A stretch of 61,560 nt of DNA from Pseudomonadota bacterium. Lineage in GTDB: Bacteria > Pseudomonadota > Gammaproteobacteria > Acidiferrobacterales > UBA6901. The position numbers and the translations under genes were made by a program. The notes beneath the pieces were generated by a model. The model was given only the letters and a program-made list of their open reading frames with translations, was not told the origin of the DNA and made no database searches. Location of the stretch: the NCBI GenBank assembly GCA_021790335.1, contig JAJYEE010000013.1, positions 1-61,560 on the forward strand, written 5' to 3'. Positions 37,957 to 48,739 of this stretch are shown in pieces (within the stretch, counting starts at the first letter, position 1; each line of letters begins with the position of its first letter).

Positions 37957-37984
37957 CAATGGGGCGTATCCGTACATTTTCAAG
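37957..37984 (-). promoter_or_regulatory. Sigma-32 heat-shock promoter of clpB
   Basis: On the minus strand CTTGAAA (37984–37978) and CCCCATTG (37964–37957) are separated by 13 bases. This fits the RpoH consensus (CTTGAAA, 13–15 bases, CCCCAT-T) almost exactly. The expected start of transcription falls about 25–30 bases before the clpB ATG at 37922. It is the clearest promoter in the window. Confidence 0.85.
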
Positions 37985-38090
37985 CGAATCCCAGCTTTCC
38001 GCTCGGAAACCACGGCTGCAGGAGCGGACGGCAGACCCGTTCCGTGACCACAGAACCGGCGCGTCCCGCCCGGCTCGGACCGCTGCACGC

Positions 38091-38786
38091 TCATTTTCCG
38101 GTCAGCATCGACTGCAGGCGCCTCAGGAAGCGGTCGGCATCACCTTCCCGCAAGTGTAAGGGCGGAAAATGCCGCAGCCGCGCGTGACTGCGCAGAAACA
38201 CCGCGGAAACCGTACGGCCCGCGCCGCGTATGCCCTCGACCCGCACCGGGATGACCGGTGCGCCGCTGGCGCGGGCCAGATACGCGACCCCGCGCTTGAG
38301 CGGTACCACAGGCTCATGATCCAGATGAATTCGGCCCTGCGGAAACAGCGCAACGACCTCACCGCGCTCCAGCGCCTTGAGCGCCGCTGCCAGCGCCGCG
38401 CGCGGGTTCCGGCCGCGCCTGACCGGTATGCAGCCGATCATCACGAACAGTCCGTGCAACCCGGGCCGTTCATACTGCTCCCGGGCGATCAGGAAACGCA
38501 GCGGCCTTCGGCTGGCAGCCGCCATCAGCAATGGATCGAGTCCGGACACGTGATTGGCGACCACCAGCGCCGGGCCCTCCGCAGGAAGACCGATCTCCCC
38601 GTGGTGCAGGCGGTGAAAACGTCTGCACCAGATGCGATTGAGTCCGTCGAGCCGGTTGAGCCACTTACCGCCCCAGTCGGCCACCTGCGCCGAATCGAGC
38701 CGCCGCATAAGGCCGCGCCATGCGTAGACCGCAGCAGCGAAACCGGCGACAGCTATCGCCCCGAGCGCGAACAGCCTCAGTGCCAT
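38091..38786 (-). CDS. 1-acyl-sn-glycerol-3-phosphate acyltransferase-like protein
   Basis: A 231-residue membrane-associated acyltransferase. A hydrophobic N-terminal helix (about 1–22) is followed by the catalytic H-x4-D motif (NHVSGLDPLL, about 80–90) and FPQGRIH in the place of FPEGTR: the usual Glu is Gln and the Thr is Ile. This is a PlsC-family variation, so activity is likely but the acyl-acceptor is uncertain. The ATG at 38786 (MALRLFALGAIAV) starts at the hydrophobic helix; a start at 38888 would add a basic stretch. It lies divergent to the antiporter gene. Confidence 0.8.
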   Translation of the reverse strand: MALRLFALGAIAVAGFAAAVYAWRGLMRRLDSAQVADWGGKWLNRLDGLNRIWCRRFHRLHHGEIGLPAEGPALVVANHVSGLDPLLMAAASRRPLRFLIAREQYERPGLHGLFVMIGCIPVRRGRNPRAALAAALKALERGEVVALFPQGRIHLDHEPVVPLKRGVAYLARASGAPVIPVRVEGIRGAGRTVSAVFLRSHARLRHFPPLHLREGDADRFLRRLQSMLTGK

Positions 38787-38947
38787 GCCTTTCGCACACC
38801 GCTGGCCGGTGGCCGGCGGACATACCGTGGAAGCACCGCGGCGCCTGACCGCGACCGGACCGCCACCTCTCGTAGCGCGGCGCACCATCCGTTACACTCT
38901 CGCCACCCGCCGATTCCCATTGTCCGTGACTGCGCTGCGAACATTTC

Positions 38948-40159
38948 ATGCACACCCAGGTCTTCTTTCTCGTTCTGATCGCCGTTCTGCTCGCCGCGCG
39001 CATTCTCGGAGAGTTCGTGGCGCGCCTCGGCGCTCCGGCAGTGATCGGCGAGCTGCTGGCCGGCATCCTGCTCGGGCCGAGCCTGCTCGGATGGGCGGAA
39101 CCCACAAACAGTCTGCGGCTGCTGTCCGAAATCGGCATCGTACTGCTGCTGTTCGAAGTCGGACTCGAGACCGATGTCATGCGCCTGATGAAAACCGGCC
39201 TGCAGCCGTTCATCGTCGCAACTGCCGGATTCGCGATGCCGATGGCGCTTGGCTATGCGCTCAGCCATTACCTGTTCTCGCAGGGACGGGTCGCGTCATT
39301 GTTCGTCGCCGGCACCCTCACAGCCACGAGCATTGGCATCACCGTGCGCATGCTCACCAATCTGCGGCGCAACGCAAGCGACGAGGCTCAGGTCGTGCTG
39401 GGTGCAGCGGTGATCGATGACGTTCTCGGCGTGGTCCTGCTCGCTTTCCTTTACCAGTCCACAACACGCGGCAGACATATCGACTTCGCCGCAGCGGGCA
39501 AGGTGTTGCTGTTCATCGCCCTGTTCCTGGTGCTCGCCCCGATTGCGGCAAGAGCGATCGCCGGCATCATAGAGCGCTTCAACCGGGTTAGCCAGATACC
39601 CGGGCTTATCCCTACCACGGTCGTATCGCTGGTCTTATTCTTTGCCTGGCTTGCGAACGCGATAGACGCACCGCAGCTGCTCGGGGGATTCGCTGCCGGA
39701 CTGGCGCTATCGCGCAGGTTTCGCTGGCCGTTCGGATCCGGCGCACGCCCTGACGCCGGATTCACGGCCGAGGTCGAGCGGGCAATGCGTCCGATCGTCC
39801 ATCTGTTCGCACCGATATTCTTTGTGATGGTCGGATTGTCGCTGAATCTGCGCGCCATCGACTGGTCGTCGCCGTTCGTGTGGACCTTTGCGCTGTCGCT
39901 GTTCGCGGTTGCGGTTGCCGGCAAGATCGCGGCCGGATTCCTGGTGCGCAGACGGTTTCTGTCGCGCCTTGCCATCGGGATGGCCATGGTCCCGCGCGGC
40001 GAAGTCGGGCTCATTTTCGTGGCGCTCGGCCAATCCACCGGAATCCTCAACGGCACGCTTTCCGCCGTCCTGGTCCTTGTGATCGCGTTCAGCACGCTGC
40101 TGCCGCCGTTCGCGATGAAGTGGCTCTACGTGCGCTACGCAGCGCAGCTGTCCGGGTGA
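38948..40159 (+). CDS. CPA2-family cation:proton antiporter
   Basis: A 403-residue membrane protein with about 12 hydrophobic segments. The conserved pattern of the CPA2 Na+/H+ or K+/H+ antiporter family is visible: GELLAGILLGPSLLGW near residue 38, the Asp pair in VIDDVLGVVLLA near 156 that forms the ion-binding site, and PRGEVGLIFVALG near 344. There is no C-terminal RCK/TrkA-N domain, so it is the short form. It likely exchanges monovalent cations for protons at the inner membrane. It shares a 160-bp divergent region with the acyltransferase gene. Confidence 0.88.
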   Translation: MHTQVFFLVLIAVLLAARILGEFVARLGAPAVIGELLAGILLGPSLLGWAEPTNSLRLLSEIGIVLLLFEVGLETDVMRLMKTGLQPFIVATAGFAMPMALGYALSHYLFSQGRVASLFVAGTLTATSIGITVRMLTNLRRNASDEAQVVLGAAVIDDVLGVVLLAFLYQSTTRGRHIDFAAAGKVLLFIALFLVLAPIAARAIAGIIERFNRVSQIPGLIPTTVVSLVLFFAWLANAIDAPQLLGGFAAGLALSRRFRWPFGSGARPDAGFTAEVERAMRPIVHLFAPIFFVMVGLSLNLRAIDWSSPFVWTFALSLFAVAVAGKIAAGFLVRRRFLSRLAIGMAMVPRGEVGLIFVALGQSTGILNGTLSAVLVLVIAFSTLLPPFAMKWLYVRYAAQLSG

Positions 40160-40304
40160 ACAGCCAGCTGGACCGACCCGCTCAGTCCGGTTCGACGGCA
40201 CCGGTCGCTTGCGGCTGCCGCAAACGGGCATTCCAGGACAAGGTCCGAAGGCAGGCCCTGGCAACCGGTTCCGCACCGCCGTTTTGTGGTTAAATATCCG
40301 GCCT

Positions 40305-41180
40305 ATGTCAAATAACGATTCCTTGCACGGAACGATTCCGACACCTACTTCGCACGACGTGACCGAAAGCGTGCGTCGGGCGCTGACTGAGGACATGGGT
40401 ACCGGTGATCTGACGGCTGCCCTGATCGGAGCGCAAACCCCAGCCACTGCCCGGGTCATCAGCCGCGAGCCCGCGGTACTGTGCGGTGTTCCGTGGTTCG
40501 AGGAGGTATTCCGGCAACTCGATGCGCGGGTCCGGGTTTCCTGGATGGTGGCTGACGGCGATCGGATCGAACCCGACCAAGTCCTGTGTCGGCTTCACGG
40601 GCAGGCACGTCCGCTGCTCAGTGGCGAGCGAACGGCGCTCAATTTTCTGCAACTGCTCTCCGGCACTGCCACGCTCACCAGGCGTTACGTGGATGCCGTC
40701 GCCGGCACCGGCGCGCGCATCCTCGACACCCGAAAGACGATTCCCGGGCTGCGCAATGCGCAGAAGTATGCAGTCCGTTGCGGTGGAGGCAGCAACCATC
40801 GCATGGGGCTGTACGACGCCATTCTGATCAAGGAAAACCACATTTTCTCCGCGGGATCGATCAGCGCCGCGGTTCGCAACGCCCGCACCCTTTCCCCGCC
40901 GGGCACGCCGGTGGAAATCGAGGTTGAAACTCTCGAACAGCTGCGTGAGGCGCTGGCCGCCGGGGCACAGCGGCTGCTGCTCGACAACTTCGACGTCACC
41001 GCGCTGTGCGCCGCTGTGCGGGAGACCGGCGGCCGCGCGCGTCTCGAGGCTTCGGGTGGCGTCACGCTCCAGACGGTACGCGCCATTGCCGAAACCGGAG
41101 TGGACGAGGTCTCCGTCGGCAGCCTCACCAAAAGCCCGCAGTCCATCGACCTGTCCATGCGATTCGATGCGCTGCCCTGA
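40305..41180 (+). CDS. nadC: Nicotinate-nucleotide pyrophosphorylase (quinolinate phosphoribosyltransferase)
   Basis: A 291-residue enzyme converting quinolinate and PRPP to nicotinate mononucleotide, the last step of de novo NAD synthesis before the common pathway. Conserved regions are the ERTALNFLQ helix, the DTRKTIPGLR loop with the substrate-binding Arg and Lys, GGGSNHRMGL, LIKENHI, LLDNF, LEASGGV and VDEVSVGSLT. The ATG at 40305 matches the family's start after a short variable stretch; a longer frame begins at 40209. The other NAD gene of the window, nadE, lies 5 kb away and is not linked. Confidence 0.95.
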   Translation: MSNNDSLHGTIPTPTSHDVTESVRRALTEDMGTGDLTAALIGAQTPATARVISREPAVLCGVPWFEEVFRQLDARVRVSWMVADGDRIEPDQVLCRLHGQARPLLSGERTALNFLQLLSGTATLTRRYVDAVAGTGARILDTRKTIPGLRNAQKYAVRCGGGSNHRMGLYDAILIKENHIFSAGSISAAVRNARTLSPPGTPVEIEVETLEQLREALAAGAQRLLLDNFDVTALCAAVRETGGRARLEASGGVTLQTVRAIAETGVDEVSVGSLTKSPQSIDLSMRFDALP

Positions 41181-41201
41181 CCGGACGGCACGGGCAATTG
41201 C

Positions 41202-41245
41202 TTGGAGCCTTGCCGTCGGATGAGCTAGAATTCCAAATTGGAATT
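41202..41245 (+). promoter_or_regulatory. Promoter with overlapping palindrome upstream of the HD-GYP gene
   Basis: TTGGAG (41202–41207), an 18-base spacer and TAGAAT (41226–41231) form a possible sigma-70 promoter. A perfect palindrome with 8-bp arms, AATTCCAA-A-TTGGAATT (41229–41245), overlaps the start-site region, as expected for a repressor operator. It lies about 95 bp upstream of the HD-GYP start. The binding factor is unknown. Confidence 0.45.
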
Positions 41246-41337
41246 GCTGTAGAGAGCGGCCGAACTGGAGCCGAGGATGACAGCCGCTGCAGGGGCCGTT
41301 GTGCACATTCGTAATGCCGCACTAGACGCAATTGCTG

Positions 41338-42612
41338 ATGAGCCGAAAGATCGATGTTCACGAGCTGCGCAAGGGAATGTATGTTTGCGAGCTTGATCGC
41401 CCCTGGGTAGGAACTCCATTCCTGTTCCAGGGCTTCGAGATCCGGACCGATGAGGAACTCGAGAAACTGCGCGGCCTGTGTCGCCACGTGTACGTTACCG
41501 ACGAACCGGCGACGCCTGCCGTTACGCATCGCAAGGCGGCTGCTCCCTCCGGCCCATCGGCGATCTTGTCCAGCGTCACCACCGTTGACCATGTCCGCGA
41601 CTTCGGCGCATTCCCCAAATCGCGCCGGGCGCCGCCACGCTACCGCGACCAGGTCAGCCTGGAGGAAGAGATGGAGGCGGCACGTCCGCTGGAATCGGGC
41701 ACGCGCGCGCTGATTCATTCGATCATGGACGATGTGCGCCTCGGAAACAGTCTCAATGCCACGCCAGTAAGACAGGCCGTCGACGGAATGGTCAACAGCA
41801 TAGTGCGCAATCCCGACGCGCTGGTGTGGCTGACCCAGCTCAAGAACAAGGATGAGTACACCGCCCTGCACAGCCTGCGGGTATGCATCCTGGCGCTGAC
41901 GTTCGGCCGTCATCTGGATCTTTCGGAGGAGGAACTCAATGTACTCGGTACCGGAGCGCTGCTGCACGATATCGGCAAACTCAGGGTTCCCAACGACATC
42001 CTGAACAAGCCGGCGCGGCTCACCGACCAGGAGTATGAGATCATGAAGACGCACGTCCCGCTCGGCGTGCGGATTCTCGACAATACCCACGGTATTCATG
42101 CGGCGGCTATTGCAGTAGCACGCTGCCACCATGAGCGCTACAGCGGCTCAGGCTACATCAACGGCATTACCGGAGACCAGATCGGTCTGTTCGGTCTGAT
42201 CGGCGCCATCGTGGATACCTATGATGCGATCACCAGCGATCGCGCCTACCACAACGGGCTTTCGGCATACGACGCGCTGAAAAAACTCTACGAAGGGCGC
42301 GACAAGGATTTCCACCCAGGTCTCGTGGAACAGTTCATCCAGTGCATGGGCATCTATCCGATCGGCAGCATCGTGGAATTGAATACCGGCAGCGTGGGTG
42401 TGGTGATTACCGTGAACCGCGAACGCCGCCTGCGACCGAAGGTCGCGCTGGTGCTCGATGAAAACAAAAATCCCCATGCGATCTCCCCGGTTCTCGATCT
42501 GTTCCACACCCTTTCCGATACTTCCGGGGCGGCCCTCGAGATACGCCGGGTTCTGCCGTCCGGTGCCTACGGCATCAATCCCAACAGCTTTCTGCCATCC
42601 GTCAAGGCTTAA
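41338..42612 (+). CDS. HD-GYP-type c-di-GMP phosphodiesterase with N-terminal DUF3391
   Basis: A 424-residue protein. An N-terminal DUF3391-type domain (about 1–130; DVHELRKGMYVCELDRPWVGTPF) leads to the HD-GYP domain (about 155–330). The HD pair is in LLHDIGK, further metal ligands lie in KTHV and in HHERYSGSGYINGI, and DTYDAITSDR follows. In that last signature the Pro of GYP is replaced by Ile (G-Y-I). The metal ligands are kept, so hydrolysis of c-di-GMP to GMP is still plausible, but partner binding through GYP may differ. The ATG at 41338 was chosen over TTG at 41332. Confidence 0.85.
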   Translation: MSRKIDVHELRKGMYVCELDRPWVGTPFLFQGFEIRTDEELEKLRGLCRHVYVTDEPATPAVTHRKAAAPSGPSAILSSVTTVDHVRDFGAFPKSRRAPPRYRDQVSLEEEMEAARPLESGTRALIHSIMDDVRLGNSLNATPVRQAVDGMVNSIVRNPDALVWLTQLKNKDEYTALHSLRVCILALTFGRHLDLSEEELNVLGTGALLHDIGKLRVPNDILNKPARLTDQEYEIMKTHVPLGVRILDNTHGIHAAAIAVARCHHERYSGSGYINGITGDQIGLFGLIGAIVDTYDAITSDRAYHNGLSAYDALKKLYEGRDKDFHPGLVEQFIQCMGIYPIGSIVELNTGSVGVVITVNRERRLRPKVALVLDENKNPHAISPVLDLFHTLSDTSGAALEIRRVLPSGAYGINPNSFLPSVKA

Positions 42613-42660
42613 GGGACACGTTCCCGTCGCAACGGGAAATCGCGCTGTGCCGTACCGGTA

Positions 42661-43425
42661 TCAGCGCTCGAGCCAGATGAGCGATGCCATGCGTCCGCAG
42701 GCACCGTCGCGGCGGTAGGAATAGAACCTCTCCGATTCCGTCACGGTGCAGAACCCGCCGCCATAAACGCGCCCGATACCCGCCCGCCGCAGGCGCAGGC
42801 GCGCCAGCCCGTAAAGATCGGCAAGCAGTCTGCCCTGCCGGCCTTCGGCAAACAGACCGTGTGCCGCGCCGTCATGGTTGGAAAATACTTCACGCACCTC
42901 CGGACCGACTTCGAATGCCGCCGGCCCGATCGCCGGCCCGAGCCAGGCCATGAGGCCCGCCGGCTCAAGCTCCATCGCCGCCACACCGCTTTCGACGATG
43001 CCGGCCGCAAGACCTCGCCAGCCGGCGTGCAGGACAGCGACCCGGGTCCCCGACATGTCGCACAGGAAAACCGGCAGGCAGTCGGCGGTCAGGACCGCGC
43101 AAACGAACCCCGGGCCGTCGGCATAGCTGCCATCCGCCGCGGCGCCCTCGCCGGCCTGTCCAGCGTGGATTACGCGGTTCCCGTGCACCTGCTGAAGCCA
43201 GGCCGGCTCGGCCGGCAGATTCAACGCCGCGCACAGCTGCTCGCGGTTGCGTGCCACGGCCTGCGGGTCATCCCCTACATGGTTCGCGAGGTTGAAGCTG
43301 TCGTAGGGCCGGCGACTTGTTCCGCCGCTGCGCACGGTGGTGAGCGCCCTGACCCACGGCGCGGCGGGCCATTCGGGGACCACGCAATCGCCGAGGCTAG
43401 GCACGACGTCCGCGCGCGGATCCAT
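42661..43425 (-). CDS. pgeF: PgeF/YfiH family multicopper-like protein (laccase-domain, peptidoglycan-editing)
   Basis: A 254-residue cytoplasmic protein of the YfiH family. The metal-binding His and Cys are present: QQVHGN, LTADCLP (Cys) and HAGWRG. The last strand block reads YGGGFCTVTESERFYSYRRDG. YfiH homologues remove wrongly incorporated L-Ser-containing peptides from peptidoglycan or act as purine-nucleoside phosphorylases; both have been reported for relatives. It overlaps the upstream rluD gene by 29 bp on the same strand, the same order as in E. coli (rluD–yfiH). Confidence 0.9.
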   Translation of the reverse strand: MDPRADVVPSLGDCVVPEWPAAPWVRALTTVRSGGTSRRPYDSFNLANHVGDDPQAVARNREQLCAALNLPAEPAWLQQVHGNRVIHAGQAGEGAAADGSYADGPGFVCAVLTADCLPVFLCDMSGTRVAVLHAGWRGLAAGIVESGVAAMELEPAGLMAWLGPAIGPAAFEVGPEVREVFSNHDGAAHGLFAEGRQGRLLADLYGLARLRLRRAGIGRVYGGGFCTVTESERFYSYRRDGACGRMASLIWLER

Positions 43426-44458
43426 GGGCCTGCCTATCCGCCTCCAGCGCCTTCAGCAGCGCCGCCATATCAGCCGGCAGGGGGCTCGTCCAGTGCATGG
43501 TTTCGCCGCTCGCCGGGTGGACCACAGCCAGACGGGCGGCATGCAGTGCCTGACGCCGGAACGCGCGCAGAGCGGCGGCAAATTGCCCGCTGCTGAGTGG
43601 CGGGATCTGCAGCCGGCCACCGTATACCGGATCTCCCAATATCGGAAACCGCCGGTGCGCCATGTGCACCCGGATCTGGTGTGTACGTCCTGATTCTAGT
43701 CTGACCCGCAACAGGCTGTGCGCACGGTAGCGTGCCTCGACCCGGAAATGGCTGACTGCCTCCCTGCCACCCTCGCTTACAGCCATACGCGTACGATGCA
43801 CCCGGTGGCGTCCGATGGGCGCGTCGATCGTTCCGCCTGCGACGGCAATGCCACAAACGATCGCCAGGTACTCCCGCTGCAGGCTACGCTGGCGGAGCTG
43901 CTCGATCAGGTCGCGGCGCGCCCGCTCGACACGCGCCACGACCAGCAATCCGGAGGTATCCTTGTCCAGACGGTGGACGATTCCGGCACGCGGCAGGTGG
44001 CGGAGCCCGGGATCGTGGTTGAGGAGCGCATTTAGCATGGTTCCCTCCCAGTTGCCGGCAGCGGGATGCACCACCAATCCCGCCGGCTTGTCGATCACCA
44101 GAAGCTCATCGTCCTCGTACACCACCTCCAGCGGGATGGCCTGCGCCTCCCAGTCCACCGCAGGCGCCTGCGGAACCGCGATGCGAACCTGCTCTCCACC
44201 GCGTATGCGGTCGCGTGCACGCGCCGGCGCCGCGTCCACCTGAACCAGTCCGGAACGGATCCACTTCTGGATCTGGGATCGGGTGAACTCGGAGAACAGG
44301 CCGGCCAGCGCCTGATCCAGGCGCTGGCCCACATACTCGGACGGCACACGTGCCGACAGCTCGGTCCCGTCAGGGGAAGTCACGGGCGTCTGTCCGGCTT
44401 CTCGTATCCGGAGATTCGGAGTATTCTTCGCGTCACCAAAAGTTCGACCTGAAACCAT
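43397..44458 (-). CDS. rluD: 23S rRNA pseudouridine synthase RluD
   Basis: A 353-residue enzyme that forms pseudouridine in helix 69 of 23S rRNA. It has an N-terminal S4 RNA-binding domain (about 30–90, GQRLDQALAGLFSEFTRSQIQKW) and the catalytic domain with HRLDKDTSGLLVVAR, in which the Asp is the nucleophile. The ATG at 44456–44458 overlaps the bamD ATG on the other strand by two bases; a GTG at 44383 is the alternative and would leave room for a bamD promoter. Its order with bamD and pgeF is conserved in Gammaproteobacteria. Confidence 0.9.
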   Translation of the reverse strand: MVSGRTFGDAKNTPNLRIREAGQTPVTSPDGTELSARVPSEYVGQRLDQALAGLFSEFTRSQIQKWIRSGLVQVDAAPARARDRIRGGEQVRIAVPQAPAVDWEAQAIPLEVVYEDDELLVIDKPAGLVVHPAAGNWEGTMLNALLNHDPGLRHLPRAGIVHRLDKDTSGLLVVARVERARRDLIEQLRQRSLQREYLAIVCGIAVAGGTIDAPIGRHRVHRTRMAVSEGGREAVSHFRVEARYRAHSLLRVRLESGRTHQIRVHMAHRRFPILGDPVYGGRLQIPPLSSGQFAAALRAFRRQALHAARLAVVHPASGETMHWTSPLPADMAALLKALEADRQAHGSARGRRA

Positions 44459-45239
44459 GCTACCCATATCCCTGCGCCGCATCGCGCCCGTCGTTGTACT
44501 CGCGCTCCTTGCCGGCTGCTCTACCCTGAAGAAGCCTGAAGACAGCGCGGGTTCGGCGGAGCACTTCTACAATAAAGGTCTGACCGCGCTCAACCTGGGA
44601 GACTATCCCCGGGCGATCAGGAACTTCCAGACACTCGATGCGCGCTACCCTTATGGCGCCTATGCCGAACAGGCACAGATCGACATCGCCTACGCATATT
44701 ATAAGAATAATCACCCGAACGAGGCTATCGACGCTGCGGATCGGTTCATCCGCCTGCATCCGACATACCGGTATGTCGACTACGCCTACTACCTCAAGGG
44801 CCTGGCAAATTTTCACTTCAAGCACAGCGCTCTGGCGAACCTGTTTACGGGCAGTAACCTTTCCGACCGCGACACCAAACGGCTGGCCGACGCCTACGAT
44901 GCCTTCCGCGTGGTCATCACCCGCTTCCCCCACAGCCGCTATGTAGCCGACAGCCGCAAACGCATGGCCTATCTGCTCAACCTCATGGCAGAGAGCGAAA
45001 TCAATATCGCCCGGTTTTACTACAAGCGCGGAGCCTACGTCGCCGCGGCGAATCGCGCAAAGTACGTCATTGACCATTACCAGCGCACGCCGGCGGTCGA
45101 AGACGCTCTCGGTATTCAGGCCATGGCATACAAGAGGATGGGGATGAAACAGCTCGCCAGCGACACGCTGCGGGTGCTGCAGCTGAACTTTCCCGGCAGC
45201 CACTACATCTGGCAGATCCAGGCACTTCCTGCCGGATGA
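44457..45239 (+). CDS. bamD: Outer-membrane assembly lipoprotein BamD
   Basis: A 260-residue lipoprotein of the BAM complex that inserts beta-barrel proteins into the outer membrane; BamD binds BamA and is essential in E. coli. The lipobox LLAGC places Cys21 as the lipidated residue. Five TPR motifs follow (about 35–245), with the conserved HFYNKGLTALNLGDY and FPHSRYVADSRKRM stretches. Length and motifs match the family (about 245–260). It is divergent from rluD and convergent with glnB. Confidence 0.95.
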   Translation: MLPISLRRIAPVVVLALLAGCSTLKKPEDSAGSAEHFYNKGLTALNLGDYPRAIRNFQTLDARYPYGAYAEQAQIDIAYAYYKNNHPNEAIDAADRFIRLHPTYRYVDYAYYLKGLANFHFKHSALANLFTGSNLSDRDTKRLADAYDAFRVVITRFPHSRYVADSRKRMAYLLNLMAESEINIARFYYKRGAYVAAANRAKYVIDHYQRTPAVEDALGIQAMAYKRMGMKQLASDTLRVLQLNFPGSHYIWQIQALPAG

Positions 45240-45264
45240 TGCGGCGCGTATGCGCCACGCCCGA

Positions 45265-47330
<2,066 letters not shown>

Positions 47331-47548
47331 CAGACCTTCCTCCGGAACACGCACCGCGCCTGCGCCACGTGGCAATAGGCGGCTGCGGGTGCTCCGGGCA
47401 ATATCGTCGTATCCATTGAGCGTTGTGCCGGCCTGCTACGATCCACGGCGATTGCCGGATCGCAACGGCCGCGCGCTATTCTGGGCCAATCCACCTGATA
47501 TTTCAAAACGCCATGGCCTGCTGCCCCGCACGGTATTAAACTGACGGC

Positions 47549-48694
47549 ATGCGGCTGTCGGTAGCAGAAAGCCTCGAACAGGTCCGGCCGGAGGACTGGG
47601 ATCGCGTGGCCGGCGGCCATGACCCTTTCCTGAGCCATGCGTTTCTCCATGCGCTCGAACGCAGCGGATGCGCCTGTGACTCCAGCGGCTGGTCCGCGCG
47701 GCACCTGTTGCTGCACGCCTCCGACGGCCGCCTCGCTGCGGCGGTGCCGCTGTACCTCAAAAGCCACTCCTTCGGAGAATTCGTATTCGACTGGGCCTGG
47801 GCGGACGCCTACCGCCGCGCCGGCCTGCGCTACTATCCGAAACTGGTGGCCACGGTTCCGTTCACACCGGTGACCGGTACCCGCATGCTCGTGGCCGCGG
47901 GCGAGGACCGGGATGCAATCAGGCGCCAGCTGATAGGCGCGGCACGCGACCTTGCCGACAGGCTCGGGGCTTCTTCGCTCCATTGGCTGTTCACCACGGC
48001 CGACGATACCGCAGCACTTGAGACGCATGGCATGATGCGCAGGACCGGATACCAGTTCCACTGGCACAACCGCGGCTACCGCGATTTCGACGATTTTCTT
48101 GCCGGTTTCTCGTCCCAGAAGCGCAAGAAGATCAGGCGCGAACGCCTGCAGGTACGTAAAGCAGGTGTCGAGACCGTGCTGCTCACAGGCGATGACCTCA
48201 CCCCGGCACACTGGGAGCGGTTCTACGGATTTCACCTCGCCACGCTCCGCAAGCACGGTGCCGCTCCGTACCTGACACCGGGGTTCTTCCAGGCCTTGGG
48301 TGAAGCCCTGCGCGAGCATGTCGTCATGGTCGTCGCCCGCCGCGGCCAGGCCGATGTGGCCGCAGCCCTCAACCTGCGCGGCGCGGACGCGCTTTACGGC
48401 CGCTACTGGGGCGGGACCCAGGATATCCCGGGCCTGCATTTCGAGACCTGCTACTACCGGGCGATCGAGTACTGCATTGCCGCCGGCATCCCGCGGTTCG
48501 AAGGTGGAGCCCAGGGCGGTCACAAGCTGGCGCGCGGATTCCTTCCGAGCAAGACGTTTTCTGCGCACTGGCTGCGCCACCCGGAATTCGAGCGTGCCGT
48601 TGCGGACTTCCTGGAACGAGAGCGCAACGGACTGGAGGCCCATCTGGATGAACTTAACGAACATTCCCCGTTCAAAAAAGATGAGGGAATCTGA
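47549..48694 (+). CDS. GNAT-family acetyltransferase-like protein (FemAB/DUF482 type)
   Basis: A 381-residue protein of the peptidogalycan-biosynthesis/DUF482 group, which has two tandem GNAT-like folds. Conserved features are the early DPFLSHAFLHALE, the FSSQKRKKIRRER block, and the late GGAQGGHKLARGFLP stretch. Its function in the family is not settled; peptidoglycan or protein modification has been proposed. It stands 45 bp upstream of aat and may share its transcript, which would put it with the N-degron genes. Confidence 0.8.
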   Translation: MRLSVAESLEQVRPEDWDRVAGGHDPFLSHAFLHALERSGCACDSSGWSARHLLLHASDGRLAAAVPLYLKSHSFGEFVFDWAWADAYRRAGLRYYPKLVATVPFTPVTGTRMLVAAGEDRDAIRRQLIGAARDLADRLGASSLHWLFTTADDTAALETHGMMRRTGYQFHWHNRGYRDFDDFLAGFSSQKRKKIRRERLQVRKAGVETVLLTGDDLTPAHWERFYGFHLATLRKHGAAPYLTPGFFQALGEALREHVVMVVARRGQADVAAALNLRGADALYGRYWGGTQDIPGLHFETCYYRAIEYCIAAGIPRFEGGAQGGHKLARGFLPSKTFSAHWLRHPEFERAVADFLERERNGLEAHLDELNEHSPFKKDEGI

Positions 48695-48739
48695 CGCTTC
48701 GGGTATTCCAGCGGGTCGGACCATGCGACAGCGCCTGCC

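Noticed and set aside
35355-38159. A 934-codon plus-strand frame opposite clpB
   Set aside because: It is the antisense shadow of clpB, produced by the high GC third positions; the translation is His/Arg/Gln-rich and has no domain.
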